Below, one piece after another: positions 48,011 to 60,720 of a stretch of 64,000 nt of DNA. A program made the position numbers and the translations under genes. Below the pieces are notes generated by a model. It searched no databases. It was not told the DNA's origin and saw only the letters and a program-made list of their open reading frames with translations. The stretch is from Sinotaia quadrata (Eukaryota > Mollusca > Gastropoda > Architaenioglossa > Viviparidae): NCBI GenBank assembly GCA_028829895.1, contig CM054177.1:38098564-38162563 (forward strand). Direction: 5' to 3'. The first letter of the stretch is position 1, and each line of letters opens with the position of its first letter.

Positions 48011-48722
48011 TGAGAATCGACCCCCACCCACTGCGCGAACGAATATCTTTGGATGTGTGCAAGGTCACGCGAAAAATGGACTTAACATATAGTTTTAATT
48101 TTTAAAATAAAGATAAAAATAGCTTTGTTGTGTGAATAATTCTTTTACAGATGGATTTAGGTGAATTTTTGTTATAATATTCGAAATGGAATTATACAAC
48201 ATTCTATTTTATTTTTACATCAAGTATACAGTTTGTGTGCAATTTAATTTTAAAGTAGAGCTTATCTTATTATTTATTTTATTCAAACGTTAATTTTGAT
48301 TTTTGTGTGCGAACATCTCATTACAGCTTTACAGATGGACTTCAGAGAGTCTTCATTTTATCATGCTCTAATTTTCTTTGATGCAAGGATATTTAATATT
48401 TGTTATTTAAACAGAAATAAATAAGTAAACTTAATTATGAAATCAGTCCACTACAGTTTTTTGAAGAATGTACGACCATGAAAGAAAGATATTTACTAAA
48501 CAAACACTTTTATTGTTCCTTCTTTCCTTTCTTTCTTTTATCCTTTTCTGCATTCCCTTTCTTCCTCCATTCTTTGTTGTTTCCTTCTTTCATCCCCACC
48601 CTCTCCATCCTCACGTTCTTTATCTCTCCCTTAATTCTTACCTCCCTCCATTTCTTTCAATAAAATGTAATAGAAAAACACATTTTATGTTGGAGTTTTA
48701 TACTTTTTAAAAATACAACTGG

Positions 48723-48724
<2 letters not shown>
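48011..48724. other. Unassigned AT-rich sequence with pyrimidine tract
   Basis: A CT-rich stretch at 48515-48655 produces short hydrophobic-looking open frames that I reject as compositional. Confidence 0.5.
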
Positions 48725-48777
<53 letters not shown>

Positions 48778-48960
48778 TGTGTGTATTTGTATGTGTATAA
48801 ATGTGTGTATGCATTTCTACGTGCCTGCGTATATATGTATGCGCACGTATATGCTTAAGCATGTGTATGGGCGCATGTGTGTGCACGTAGATGTATGCGT
48901 GTGTGTATTTGAGTATATGTGTGCATGTATTCACGTGCATTTGTGTGTGCAAGTATATTG
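48725..48960. repeat. (GT)n microsatellite and GT-rich tail
   Basis: Pure GT at about 48725-48769, then alternating GT/AT/GC-rich sequence to about 48960. Confidence 0.93.
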
Positions 48961-49219
48961 AGATGGCAAAGATGTCAGGTCGAATGTCGAAAATAATTGT
49001 CTCCTATAAATCGATGGAAATGTGTTGTGAGTACTATTTGTTAGTTGTAGTATCAAATAAAATGTCTTTGCTTATTCTTGTTTCTTTCAAAAATGATCAA
49101 ACTGCTTGCTTCTTCTTTAGAAATAAAAAAATATTTTAAGTACTTGCATGTAATCTGAAAGTAGGCAATTTTTTTGAGTTTTATAATTATTTTTCATTAT
49201 CTGTCGATTTCCTCGATTT

Positions 49220-49394
49220 AAATATGTACTTTATGTAATATTAATGGAACAGGGATGTTGTTGATTTATGTATGTACTTTTATGTATAATTAATGAAAGA
49301 GGATTATTATTGATTTATATATGTACTTTATGTAACATTAATGCAACTGGACTGTTAATTGATTTACATATGTACTTTATGTAACGTTAATGAT
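49220..49394. repeat. Tandem repeat, about 57-60 bp unit
   Basis: TATGTACTTTATGTAACATTAATG-like segments recur four times (core ATATGTACTTTATGTAA). Confidence 0.75.
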
Positions 49395-50045
49395 AATAGT
49401 CTTTACATAACCTGAATTAAACAACAGCGTCACAAGTTATTGTTCACATCAACAAGTGTCTTTCTCCTCACACGTCGAAAATACTGATTCGTAGTTATTC
49501 TCTTGAGCACCTCTTCACCCAGTTCCTTCAAGCAGAATAACAATTGTAGCAATTTCTGGTAATTTCTCTGTACAAGAAATTGTTCATGTAATCAGCATAT
49601 CTTGCCACCATACATCAAAGGGGTATAGTGTATCTCCACACTTACAGACCCTCCCGTCTTTAGCACGGTTGCCCGTAGCAGTTTACAAACACTAACCAGG
49701 ATTCAAATCACAAGGGAAGAAGAACATAAAGACTGCTTAACCCGAAAAAATATAATCAGGAAGCAAACCTTAGTTTTCAGTTTATCGCTTTATAACTCTT
49801 ACATTCCAGCTTCAATTTACAGTTTCCTGCAAAAGTAGTTATTAGCCTGATACAGACACAAAGCACAATAAATACAGTACATCCAAACAATATCAAGTGT
49901 TAGCACACTATATACGAGCATCATTGTTCAAACATTTGTAAAACCAATAGTTTACTTACATAATACATCTCTCCGTAAAACACAAGTATAATACATCAAT
50001 AGCAAAAAATGCATGAAATATTTCTAAGTTCATTCTGTATTCTCA
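49395..50045 (+). repeat. Dispersed repeat family, copy C
   Basis: Corresponds to the right half of copy A. Shared landmarks are AACAATTGTAGCAATTT, ACCATACATCAA, AATCAGGAAGCAAAC, CAATTTACAGTTTCC and ATGCATGAAATATTT. The first third of the family, seen in A and B, is missing. Where copy A has a C-run/(CA)n this copy has only a short GACACAAAGCACA passage. Confidence 0.75.
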
Positions 50046-50329
50046 ATAAAGATTTTCTATAAAATGATCTGTTGAACGTGACAGAAATGAAAAATAAATC
50101 ACCATAAAGAGTAATATGAGAGGATAAATTCATTCTAAAACGAAGTCACGTGATTTCCTTTGTGTTCTTAGTAGACTTTTCTTGACCTTCCTCTTGAATC
50201 AAGGAAACTAGGATCTGTTCATGGCGCATTTGCGTCCACTGAACACACACACGTCAGTTCGTCATTCAGCGCTATTCTGTGCTCATCATTTCTGTTCTTA
50301 CAGGTGCTCCACTTGCCCCATTCGCACTT

Positions 50330-50670
50330 TTCTTATTTGACAACTCTAGTTAGTCATTCTTCTTGTTTGACAACTCTAGTTAGTCATTCTTCTTGTTTGA
50401 CAACTCTAGTTAGTCATTCTTCTTGCTTGACAACTCAAGTTAGTCATTCTTCTTGTTTGGCAACTCTAGTTAGTCATACTTCTTGTTTGACAACTCTAGT
50501 TAGTCATTCTTCTTGTTTGACAACTCTAGTTAGTCATTCTTCTTGTTTGACAACTCTAGTTAGTCATACTTCTTGTTTGACAACTCTAGTTAGTCATTCT
50601 TCTTGTTTGGCAACTCTAGTTAGTCATTCTTCTTGTTTGACAACTCTAGTTAGTTATTCTTCTTTGTTAC
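50330..50670. repeat. 30-bp minisatellite
   Basis: TTGACAACTCTAGTTAGTCA followed by TTCTTCTTGT, about eleven to twelve copies. The 30-bp period keeps a plus frame open for 131 codons, which is an artefact. Units abut without spacers, so it is not CRISPR-like. Confidence 0.95.
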
Positions 50671-50724
50671 TGTTTCCTTCAGTCGTAGTGACAGACTGAG
50701 CTGTACATACTGTACTGCAATGCC

Positions 50725-50970
50725 ATTGTCTACTCCAGGAAAAATATGTTTCTCTAGAGACAAGAAAATTAGATTGTGGCCTACCCAGGATAAATCAGTT
50801 TCCCTAGACAAGATAACTTGGATTGTGGCTACAAAGGAGAAATGTGTTTCTCTAGAGACAAGATAATTGGATTGTGTCCTACCCAGGAGAAATGTGTTTC
50901 CTAGACAAGATAATTGGATTGTGGCCTACCCAGGAGAAATGTGTTTCCTAGACAAGATAATTGGATAATA
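50725..50970. repeat. Minisatellite, about 47-50 bp unit
   Basis: CAGGAGAAATGTGTTTCCTA and GACAAGATAATTGGATTGTG; about five copies. Confidence 0.85.
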
Positions 50971-51809
50971 ATAATGTATGTCACATCTTCTCACAATTCC
51001 CTACTGATTTTCTACAAATGCATAATTTGCTTGAAAGCTACTGCCCAAAACAGGACAACCACCACCCTCACACAAGAAACTCATTAATAAACACCCCATT
51101 CCCCTCTTAAAACAAAGTTACAAAGGACAAACAATGTACCACAGCATTTATCAAATATATTTTTCAAGTTAAAGAACCATTTCACACTAACTGATAATGT
51201 AGACAGGACTCTCCTTTATCCTGAAAAAACCTGTCTCTGTCTCGTGATAGGCCTGTCTCTGTCCCGTTATAGGCCTATCTCATGATATATCGTGAAGCCA
51301 TCTCGTAATATAAGCCGTGTCGTGATAAACAATCTTGTAATATAAGCAGTACCGTGAAAAACAATCTTGTAACATAAGCCATCTCGTGGTAAGTATGTCA
51401 CACGATGAAGAGACTCAATCTGTTAATTGTTTCATAACTAGGTGACCACTTTTGAAGCAGTCAGTACACTGCCCGCCATTCAAGATTTCTTTGGGACAAC
51501 AGTTTTAGCTGCTGACATCAAACAAGTTCTACAGGTAGTCTGATAAGGACATATCTGAATCATCCAGAAACCCTTACATTCCAGTCTCTTCCGGTTTGAT
51601 TTACAGTCGGAAACGGGCCCGGCTGTTTATTGTCATTTACCAATCTAAGCCTGTATGATAACTTGTGACCAGGCTTTGTATGTCGGGTCAGAAAGAGAGG
51701 TGAGAACATATTTTGACATCGGATGCCATTTCCTGATGCTAGTTGCCTGTCATTGCTTATTCATCATTGCATTCCAACAGCATGATATTCCTTATCGACT
51801 GCTGTATCA
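50971..51809. other. Unassigned sequence with loose short repeats
   Basis: CTCGTGATA/CTTGTAATATAAGC-type units recur loosely at 51230-51390. Otherwise no feature. Confidence 0.5.
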
Positions 51810-52130
51810 AACTATTGCCTTACTCAAGAGGTCAGATTGGTTATTTCGTTTTTTAACTCAAGAGGTCACACTAGTTGTTTCGTTTTTTACTCAAGAGGTC
51901 ACACTAGTTGTTTCGATTTTACTCAAGAGGTCACACTAGTTGTTTCGTTTTTTACTCAAGAGGTCAGACTGGTTATTTCGTTTTTTAACTCAAAAGGCCA
52001 TCGTTTTTTACTCAAGAGGTCAGACTGGTTATTTCGTTTTTTAACTCAAGAGGCCATCGTTTTTTACTCAAGAGGTCAGACTGGTTATTTCGTTTTTTAC
52101 TCAAGAGGTCACACTGATTATTTCGATTTT
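51810..52130. repeat. Minisatellite, about 31-34 bp unit
   Basis: ACTCAAGAGGTCAGACTGGT followed by TATTTCGTTTTTTA; about ten copies with CACACTAGTTG variants. Confidence 0.9.
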
Positions 52131-52239
52131 TTCCTTTTGAGGACAGAAATAATATCATACATAATCAGCCATACAGGTTCAGTGTCAGTGACCTTCAAGT
52201 CTGCATGCTCATATAGCGATAATTTAATATAACACTAAA

Positions 52240-52570
52240 TAAAGTGGCAATAGTGGTTTAACATATAACTAAAGTGACCACAATAGGTTTAAAACTAACT
52301 AGAATGATCAATCCTACTTTTCTTACATCACACATTTGTCAAACGATACAAAATTTACTCATTAACTAGTGTGATCAATTGACTGTACTCACATCTCACT
52401 AGTGATCCTGTTGACGTTACTCACAGAATGTAGCGATCAAAGAGTCTTTAGACACTAACTAGAGTGACCAAAAAGGCTTTACACACTGACTATAATGACC
52501 AAACAGGCTTTACACACTGACTGTTATGACCAAACAGGCTTTACACATTGACTGTAGTGATCAAACAATA
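52240..52570. repeat. Degenerate minisatellite, about 33-bp unit
   Basis: ACCAAACAGGCTTTACACAC-type units; regular from 52440 rightwards, very degenerate to the left. Confidence 0.7.
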
Positions 52571-52637
52571 TAAATTTCGCTTTTCATACTCTAGAAATAT
52601 TATGTTGCTGCTATGCTTCATTCGCTACCTCTGCACT

Positions 52638-52667
52638 AGAAAGAAAGAAAGAAAGAAAGAAAGAAAG
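52638..52667. repeat. (GAAA)n microsatellite
   Basis: Seven AGAA units. Confidence 0.95.
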
Positions 52668-53444
52668 TTTCGTTGCACTGAAAGAGTACACGACGTATGC
52701 GATGAACGATAGGCTGCTTTTCTACTGGTTTTCTTTTCTCCACGCACCCTATTTACGTCACTAACATACACGCAACACAAAAAGCAGATCAAATTCCGCA
52801 CTGTAATGCAATTTCGATATAGTGTGCTGAAAGTCCTGTGTGTTTTATCTATGTGCAAAATGATGTATGTTTGTATAGGATTTAGTGGAAATCCTCAATG
52901 ATAGAGAATTTGGAAGTGAACCACTCCACTGTCTGCATTTTAACATTAAGTCTTTTACCACAACATCCGTCAGCACCGCTATCCTGTTCGAGAGAAGATA
53001 TTAACAACTGTGTGCATGGACGGTGTATGATTTTATGACTCTGTAGTATCTACGTCACAATGCAGCGGATGTGTGAGAAATCTTTGGGCGCACAAAATGA
53101 CAAGAGCGACGTGTGGGGGGAGAAATCTACGTCTTTAACGTAACAATGACGTCACTTAGACGCACAAGCCTAAATATATATGTTAACCTTAGTTATTGTT
53201 CAGTCTATTCTATATGTTTTCTAATGCTATTTTACCTGTGATTTGTGTGCACGTGAGAGAGTGTGTGTTTTTGGGTGTGTGTCGCTTTTTTGGACCATGC
53301 CGTATGTCCAATATGTTACATTTTTAAAAGTCCTATTCGCCTGCTCTGGCTAGTTTGGTTATTTATTTTGTTTGATTAAGTTAGGGTTTCCTCGTCTTTC
53401 GTCCCTCTTTCCCCACCTCTTAGTTTGTCTCTGCATTTCTCATT
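52668..53444. other. Unassigned intergenic sequence
   Basis: No gene supported. Two ACGTCA-containing passages near 53050 and 53150 are the only notable strings. Confidence 0.5.
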
Positions 53445-53870
53445 CACTCTCTCTCTCTCTCTCTTTCTTTGTCTCTATTTCTCCCCCCCCCTCTCTCTAC
53501 CGCGTCCTTTGTCTCTGCATTTCTCCCTCTCTCCTCTCTCTCTACCTCGTTCTTTGTCTGCATTTCTCCCTCTCTCCTCTCTCTCTACCTCGTTCTTTGT
53601 CTGCATTTCTCCCTCTCTCCTCTCTCTCTACCTCGTTCTTTGTCTGCATTTCTCCCTCTCTCCTCTCTCTCTACCTCGTTCTTTGTCTGCATTTCTCCCT
53701 CTCTCCTCTCTCTCTACCTCGTTCTTTGTCTGCATTTCTCCCTCTCTCCTCTCTCTCTACCTCGTCCTTTGTCTCTGCATTTCTCCCTCTCTCCTCTCTC
53801 TCTACCTCGTTCTTTGTCTGCATTTCTCTCTACTTCTTTCGTTGTTTCTGCATTTCTCCCTCTCATTTAT
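53445..53870. repeat. 43-bp CT-rich minisatellite
   Basis: CTACCTCGTTCTTTGTCTGC followed by ATTTCTCCCTCTCTCCTCTC; about eight copies, markers 43 bp apart (53591, 53634). Its three long plus-strand frames (up to 206 codons) exist because the unit has no stop in any frame. Confidence 0.93.
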
Positions 53871-54329
53871 TTTTCCTCTCCCCATGCATTACTCCCCCTC
53901 TTTCTCTTTATCAGCAACGTCACATTTCATAGGACTGCCCTTCATGCTGCTATCAGTCTTTGATAAAGGTAATCATCTATATACCTCGAAGTTGAACAAA
54001 GATAATTCTAAACATTGTCTAGATGTGGCAATCGGACTATGCTGAAGTGTAACGAAACCTTTTTAAGTCTTCTCAGGCGTAAGGTAAAGGTACTAAAAAG
54101 CATTTATGAGTAATTTTATTTTTGATAATAGGAAAAAATATAAATTTAAATGAGAAATATATCATACTGGGAGGGGGGAGGCGGCGGGTAGTAAACACAA
54201 TTGAAATAGCAGACTGCACAGATAAACAAACTTTATAAATGCAAATAAAATCATAAGAAAGTTTAAAAAAAAATTATTGTAATAGTAAATTCGTACACAG
54301 ATATTATATATGGTTAGAGAGAAAAAAAC
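53871..54329. other. Unassigned sequence
   Basis: No supported feature; a G-rich run lies near 54170-54190. Confidence 0.5.
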
Positions 54330-54890
54330 GGGCATTCTGTGTAAACAGAAATAAAAAAAGTAGACAGAAATGACTAAAAAGTGTAGAGAGAAATGATAAA
54401 AATGTAGACAGAAATGACCAAAAAAAGACAGAAATGACAAAAAAGTGTAGAGAGAAATTATAAAAATGTAGACAGAAATGACCAAAAATAGACAGAAATG
54501 ACAAAAAAGTGTAGAGAGAAATGATAAAAATGTAGACAGAAATGACCAAAAAAAGACAGAAATGACAAAAAAGTGTAGAGAGAAATTATAAAAATGTAGA
54601 CAGAAATGACAAAAAAGTGTAGAGAGAAATGATAAAAATGTAGACAGAAATGACCAAAAAAAGACAGAAATGACTAATAAAGATAGAAATGACCAAAAAG
54701 GTAGACAGAAACGATCAGCAAAGGTAGAAATGACTAATAAAGATTGACAGAAAAGACGAAAAAGGTAGAGAGAAATGATCGAAAAAAGATGGAAAGAAAT
54801 TGCTAAAAAGTAGACAGAAATGATAAAAAGTAGACAGAAATTACCAAAAAGTGAACAGAAATGATCAAAATGCGCACAGAAATTTTCAAA
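54330..54890. repeat. A-rich compound minisatellite
   Basis: GACAGAAATGACCAAAAA and GTGTAGAGAGAAATGATAAA sub-units of 17-22 bp combine into blocks of about 58-80 bp. The array degenerates to the right. Confidence 0.85.
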
Positions 54891-56574
54891 AATGTAGACG
54901 CAAAAAGAATAGACAATAAGAGGTTATTTGCAAAATGCAAATAACTAATAGGCAGTCAATGTTTATGCGAGGGATACACAGAAACAATAGGCATTCAGTG
55001 GTCATGTGTAAGACAAGAGAAAGAATAGTCAGATTTTGATTACTAAATATAGAAATGGCAGCGAAAGGAGAGGTCAAGGATAAAGGGAAGAAATAGACAG
55101 AGGGTGATCGTGTACAAGGCTAGAGGTTCGGTTTCATGCATCATATAGAGAAAGAATAGTCAGAATGTGAATGCGTGCAGCATACAGAGAAGGAACTAAC
55201 AGTCAGTGATCGAATGCAGGGTTCCAAGACCAACTGATAGTCAATGATCACTTGGTACAGAGAAAGAACTGTTGTTGAACGTATGCAGAATAATAACAAC
55301 AAAATAGATATTAGCGATGATATGCAAGATAGAAGCAAAGATTAGATATGATTAATATCTTGCAGAATAAATAAGATGAGATAATAGTGATGACATGCGG
55401 GATAAAAAATAAATATTAGTGATGATATACAGGATAAAATTAAGGAATGTATACTTAGATATCAGTGGTGGCACGCAGGATAAAACAAAGATTAGATATC
55501 AGTGGTGGCGTGAAGGATGAAATATTTTTTTTAATGGATACTAGTAATGGCAGGCAAGACTGAAACGAAGAATCAGTGAAAAGATAAAAGAGCAAACGAT
55601 GAGAAACTGAATCCAAGAATGAAAATCAATATAGTCAGGGGACATGTAGACATTGAAACAGATAATGTTCTAGGCAGGTAGAAAGGCGGATGTCAGACAA
55701 GGAAAACTCTCTTAGTCCTCCCTCACTTTCAGAGGGCAAATGGACTCGCTGTGTAGGCCAGTGGGCACACAGTGTGGGCAAGTGGGCGCACTGTGTGGCC
55801 AGTGGCCCTGCAGCAGTTACAGCACTCTAGCCAGTGACTTTATTTATGCTTGCACGAGAACGTACCTACATGTATGACATGAAATCTGCACGGCCTCTGT
55901 GTTGCGTGTACATTAGCAGTTCACTTTAAATCAGACATGCACTCGTCTACTCCATATATCCCGAATTCAACTTCCTACCTGTCTGCTAGTTTGTACCGCC
56001 CATTCCTGCGCGCACCTGCATTGCTGTTCCGGCCACTGTGGCTAGTCTGCAATCTAGGCTCTGCCAGGACTCTCTTGAGAAAGTATTCCTACAACACAAA
56101 ATTAGCCCCCCCCCCTCCCCGCGTAAGATTAATATATAAGTGTAGTCCACAGACAATAAGCTAGACTGCTGCAAAGGGAATTCCTAAAATGGAGGAGGCG
56201 CTAGAGACTCCCCACACAAGATTTTCCCTACATCTCTGCTCTCCTCTATATTCAAGACGTCATACATTATTCAACTATTATTTACGTCAATAAGATTGTT
56301 TGACGAACAAAAAGAAATCCATCAATTAAAGGAGGATTCTGAACGAAGAGGGACAGAGTCGGTGTGGACTGTGGTGATACATGGGGTAACCTGGAGGGGC
56401 AGGGGAATCAAATAACAGAGAAGGTTTTGTCGGGGCTGAGTCGAAATGGTGGGTGGAATTAGTGGTAGATGTATACCGTTTAAACCAAGCTTACCATCCA
56501 GCTAAGCTTCAATGGGGCGTGACTAGTTTTGGGAAACAAAAGCCAGGTCGATGAGTTAACACTTTAATGAACTC
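54891..56574. other. Mostly unassigned, with degenerate repeats
   Basis: Degenerate repeats of GATATTAGTGATGATATGCA and GGATAAAA span about 55300-55545. A GTGGGCACACAGTGTGGGCA-type short tandem lies at 55757-55810. No gene is supported. Confidence 0.5.
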
Positions 56575-56805
56575 CAGTGGGCATGAATAGTTATAAAAAT
56601 AACCCATGAAGCTAGGTCGAGGAATTAACAATGAACTCCACTGAGGCGTGACTGGTGATAGGAAGTTAGGTCAGATTGAGGAATTAACAATGAACTCCAC
56701 TGAGGCGTGACTGGTGATAGGAAGTTAGGTCAGACTGAGTAATTAACAATAAACTCCACTGAGGCGTACTGGTGATAGGAAGTTAGGTCAGATTGAGGAG
56801 TGAAC
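56575..56805. repeat. 59-bp minisatellite
   Basis: ATTAACAATGAACTCCACTG and ATAGGAAGTTAGGTCAGA; three clean copies and a degenerate one at the left. Confidence 0.9.
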
Positions 56806-56899
56806 AAAAGACATATAGCACGTCCCAGAAGAAAACCATCTGTACGTCAGAAGTAACAACTTATATAGCTCGTCATTTCGGGCCACAAATGAATTATAG

Positions 56900-57495
56900 A
56901 GTGTAAACTATAGACTTACAGACCAAACCAATGGCTTACCCATAAATAAACTACAGAATAAAACCAGTGGCTTACCCATAAATAAACTATAGACTATAAT
57001 CATTGGCTTACCCACAAATACACTACAGACAAAACCCAGTAGCTTAACCATTAATAAACTATAGACTATAACCAGTGGCTTACCTACAAATACACTACAG
57101 ACAGAACCCAGTAGCTTAACCATTAATAAACTATAGACTATAACCAGTGGCTTACCCATAAATAAACTATAGATTAAACCCATAAATAAAATATAGACTA
57201 TAACCAGTGATTTACCAATAAATAAACTATAGACTGAAACCAGTTGCTTACCCATAAATAAAAGATAGATTATAACCAGTGGTTTATCCACATAAACTAA
57301 TAAACTATAAACTAGTTTACCCAGAAATAAACTGTAGACTATGACCTGTGGCGTAGCTATAAATAAATTATAGATTAAAACAAATGGCTTAACCATTAAT
57401 AAACCTTAACTAGTGGCTTATCCATAAATAAATTATAGACTATAACCAGTGACTTACTCACAAATAAACTATAGACTAAATCCAGTGGCTTACCT
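56900..57495. repeat. Minisatellite, about 35-bp unit
   Basis: ATAAACTATAGACTATAACC followed by AGTGGCTTACCCATAA; about seventeen imperfect copies. Confidence 0.9.
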
Positions 57496-57639
57496 TGCAG
57501 TTACTGGAGAATCCTTTTCCCGATTGTAAATGAAATGAACTCTATACCCAAATGAACATACCCGAGCTGTCAAACATGACCATAATGTGTAGTTCAAACA
57601 GCACCGTTCCAAAATGGACTGAGCAGTCCATTTGTTCTG

Positions 57640-57955
57640 AGGATCTGCATTAGTAAGTAGGTGGTAAATGGTACTGTGAACTCCATATTAGTAAATAGGT
57701 AATTAATGGCGCTGTGAACTTCACATTATTAAATAGATTATAAATGGTATTGTGAACTCCACTTTATTGAATAGATGATAAATGGTATTGTGAATTCCAC
57801 AGTTGTAAATAGGTGATAAAATGTACTATGAACTCCACATTAGTAAGTAAATAATAATGACACTGTGAACTCCACATTAGTAAATGGTAAGTATGGTTCT
57901 GTGAACTCCACATTAGTAAATAGGTGATAAATGGTACTGTGAACTCCAGTAGGAT
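57640..57955. repeat. Minisatellite, about 37-bp unit
   Basis: ACTGTGAACTCCACATTAGT followed by AAATAGGTGATAAATGGT; about eight copies. Confidence 0.9.
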
Positions 57956-57964
57956 AAGTGAGAT

Positions 57965-58175
57965 AATGGTAACTTGGGGTATGGTGTCAGTAGAGCTAGT
58001 CATATGATGAATTGGGGCATGCTGTCAGTAGAGCTAGTCAGATTACCGTGAATTGGGGTATGCTGTCAATTGGGTTGGGTATACTTCAATAGAGCTAGTC
58101 AGATTACCGTAAATTGTGGTGTGTTATCAGAACAGCTAGTTAAAGTGCGATGGTCTGGGATATGCTGTCAGTAGG
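57965..58175. repeat. Minisatellite, about 40-bp unit
   Basis: AGAGCTAGTCAGATTACCGT and TTGGGGTATGCTGTCAGT; about five copies. Confidence 0.85.
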
Positions 58176-58319
58176 GTGAGCCATCAAGTGGTATTAGATT
58201 ATCAAAGGGATTAATTAGATAGTCAATGACAGAACATATTTACATAAAAATTTCATTACAACGAGACTTAAAATATATTTTTTTTGTATGATATCGTCCA
58301 CGCTGATTATCACTTCCGA

Positions 58320-58705
58320 ACTAATGACATTGTAATACAACACTAATTAACATTGTAATACAATACTAATTAAAAGTAATACAACACTAATTCACAGAGT
58401 AATGTAACACTAATTAGCATTGTAATACAATATTAATTAAAAGTAATACAACACTAATTAACAGAGTAAGACAATACCAATTAACAGATTGATTACAATA
58501 CTAATTAACAGAATAATACAACCCCATTAATCTATTAATACAATACCAAGTAACCTAGCAATACAACACCAATTAAGAGAGTAATTACAACACCAGTTAA
58601 TCAAGTAATACAAATCCAATTAACCAGGTTATATAACACCAGTTAACCTAGTAGTATATTAGTTAACCTATTATACAACACCAATTAAAAGAGTAATACA
58701 ACACT
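58320..58705. repeat. Minisatellite, about 21-bp unit
   Basis: TAATACAACACTAATTAACA recurs about seventeen times, often degenerate. Confidence 0.88.
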
Positions 58706-58779
58706 ATCACTCACGCTAGCAAGACTGTTTCTTAAATATAGGCCTTAGTGTACACGCCAAAATAGAAACCCACAGCCGA

Positions 58780-58922
58780 TGACGTATTTATTCGCGACCT
58801 TTATGCACTGCACGTTAAGCCTATCCGTTTAAGCGTGTTGTGTGTACGGGAACCCCCGTACGCTCGCCCGTTAATCTCAGCGAAAGGTATAAATTGGTTG
58901 AAGCGTCTGCAGGACATCACAG
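58780..58922 (+). promoter_or_regulatory. Candidate TATA/initiator promoter with CRE-like site and palindrome
   Basis: TATAAAT at 58888-58894 lies 31 bases before the A of TCACA (58919), ideal polymerase II spacing. Upstream are a TGACGTA half-CRE (58780-58786) and a perfect hairpin-forming inverted repeat, GTACGGG-aacc-CCCGTAC (58844-58861). The zone is CpG-richer than its surroundings. It is about 1 kb before the signal-peptide exon, which would require a spliced 5' leader or a long 5' UTR. Its link to that gene is an inference. Confidence 0.45.
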
Positions 58923-59973
58923 ATGCCCATCAAGGCGAGTAGAAGAGATCGGAACCATTTCTGCTACTCAGATACTAGGCAGTGCTTACGTTCTTTGACC
59001 GAGAAACTCTGGCAAGACAAGCTGTACCAGAGTATGAGCCACTGATATATATGAGAATCAGCAATTATAACAGCACAGTCGATCGGAGGAAGTACTGAGT
59101 GAACAGCTTGGCCATTTTTTATTTAGCAACTTAATCATTAACAGTTGTACTCTTGATGGAGTTTAGGAAAGCAGTGACATTGTGCTAGCAATAATATAAT
59201 TTTGAAGAAATATGCAATCAAACAGAGGAAATATGCATCTATAAAAATAAAACTTAGTAATAAATAATTCAAGTCATTCCAAATGAACAAACAAAATATG
59301 TTAATCAGTTTGTTCACTGGAAAAAGCACGAGACAACAAATATTGTCTTTAATAGATTAGGCATCGTATTAAAATTAGCGTTGTCCTGTTTTCAAGAGAT
59401 CCTACACATCCATACTTCTAACGCTGACATGACTATATGACGGTCATTTGTCGGGACTTGTGAGATATTTTCCAGTTAATTAACACATATATGTAGCTAC
59501 AGAACAGAGAAGCACTTTGAAATGACCTCTATAGCAAAACCCCACATAAAGGTGCTGACGTACTGAACAGTGAACATGCCAGTTGATGCCCTAAAACCGG
59601 TGTTCAAGTAATTCCAATGTTCACTCTTCGAACGCACTCCGTCAACTCCCCCCAGCCCGCCTTGATAGTCCTCACACTAAACGTGTAGACCAAAAAACAC
59701 AGTGCAGTCATCACGATTTCATTCAGTGTTCATTTACGAAGTCGCACTATTTTCAGTGTTCACACAAGTAGGCAAGAAGTCATCTTTCAGTTTTTCGTCA
59801 CCGAACACCCGGATAAATAATTCGAACGATGTCAGACCACATCACGCACTGACCGCGACTTTTGAGGCGAACCAACCCACATTCTCATTTCAGCACGGGA
59901 TTTGTCACATCAGCATTTTCTCTTACTTTGTTCAACTATGCAGTGTTTGGATTTCGCTTCAAGGGACGTAACC
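58923..59973. other. Probable 5' untranslated/leader-intron region of the secreted-protein gene
   Basis: No coding frame. Candidate acceptors TTCTCATTTCAG (ends 59893) and TTCAACTATGCAG (ends 59945) precede the start codon, so a 5' UTR intron is plausible but not proven. Confidence 0.35.
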
Positions 59974-60043
59974 ATGGGAAAACTAGCCCTACTTCTATTC
60001 TTGCCAATTTCTCTGCATGCAATGGTTCTGCTGTCTCCATCAG
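59974..60043 (+). CDS. Secreted acidic protein, signal-peptide exon
   Basis: The ATG at 59974 has a strong context (ACCATGG). It encodes MGKLALLLFLPISLHA, a classic signal peptide with a charged start and a Leu-rich core, then MVLLSPS. The exon ends at a consensus donor (CAG|GTAAGC, GT at 60044) after one base of the next codon. Joining that G to the first two bases of the exon at 62247 gives an Asp codon and keeps the frame open. The phase match between independent splice signals is good evidence that this is a real gene. Cleavage would fall around residues 16-23, sending the product into the secretory pathway. Confidence 0.7.
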
Positions 60044-60589
60044 GTAAGCCTGAATTAGAAATCTTTCCTATGTCTCAGGATTATGCTACTTACTTTTAAA
60101 AATAGTTTTGCTCTTTGATTATTGATTGTTTACTGTCTCATCAGTTGCATTATCTTCATTACTGTCTCGTTTACTACTTAATATCAATGCTTATAAAACG
60201 GTCTGTAGATACACATTTCATTATTGACTATTTTATTTACTATATAGTATCAATATTGTACAACAGTCTCTAGTATATACATATGATTGAGAGATAGCGC
60301 ATCCACAAATGACACGGGTGTTTTAGAGTTCGAGTGATAGTCAGGCAAGGGGGACGTGAAGGGGAGGGGAGGGTGAAAGCAAGAAGAAAAACATTGACGA
60401 AAGTGTGCTTGTATGAGAAAAGTACGGAAACACTCTAACAGAATCAGTTTCAATCGCCGCTGTTTTCAGCCCGATCGGCGGGCACACTTTATTTAGGATC
60501 ATCATGTGCAAGGCTTGGGTGTCCATGATAAATCTGCTCATTTAGTATAACCAGAATGTATGTTAGTCGCTCCACCGTGAGCTCCAGCA

Positions 60590-60720
60590 CGCTCCATGAC
60601 TGCTCCACGCTGTGGTTCCTGATGTGTATACTCCACGCTGTGGTTCATTACCTGTATACACCATGCTGTGGTTCATGACCTGTATACACCACGCTGTAGT
60701 TCATGACCTGTTTACTCCAC
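60590..60720. repeat. Minisatellite, about 28-30 bp unit
   Basis: CCACGCTGTGGTTCATGACC followed by TGTATACA; four to five copies, intronic. Confidence 0.85.

Noticed and set aside
50330..50670. CRISPR-like 30-bp direct repeats
   Set aside because: Units are contiguous with no unique spacers, and the DNA is eukaryotic. The same holds for the other 24-40 bp arrays.
50304..50699. 131-codon frame of repeated Cys-Leu-Thr-Thr-Leu-Val-Ser units
   Set aside because: A 30-bp tandem repeat keeps one frame open; no start context, splice sites or domain support it.
53372..54045. Ser/Leu/Pro-rich open frames up to 206 codons
   Set aside because: Produced by a 43-bp CT-rich minisatellite readable in all three frames.
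54162..54549. Hydrophobic minus-strand frames resembling membrane proteins
   Set aside because: Phe/His/Leu-rich composition comes from the A-rich compound minisatellite at 54330-54890.
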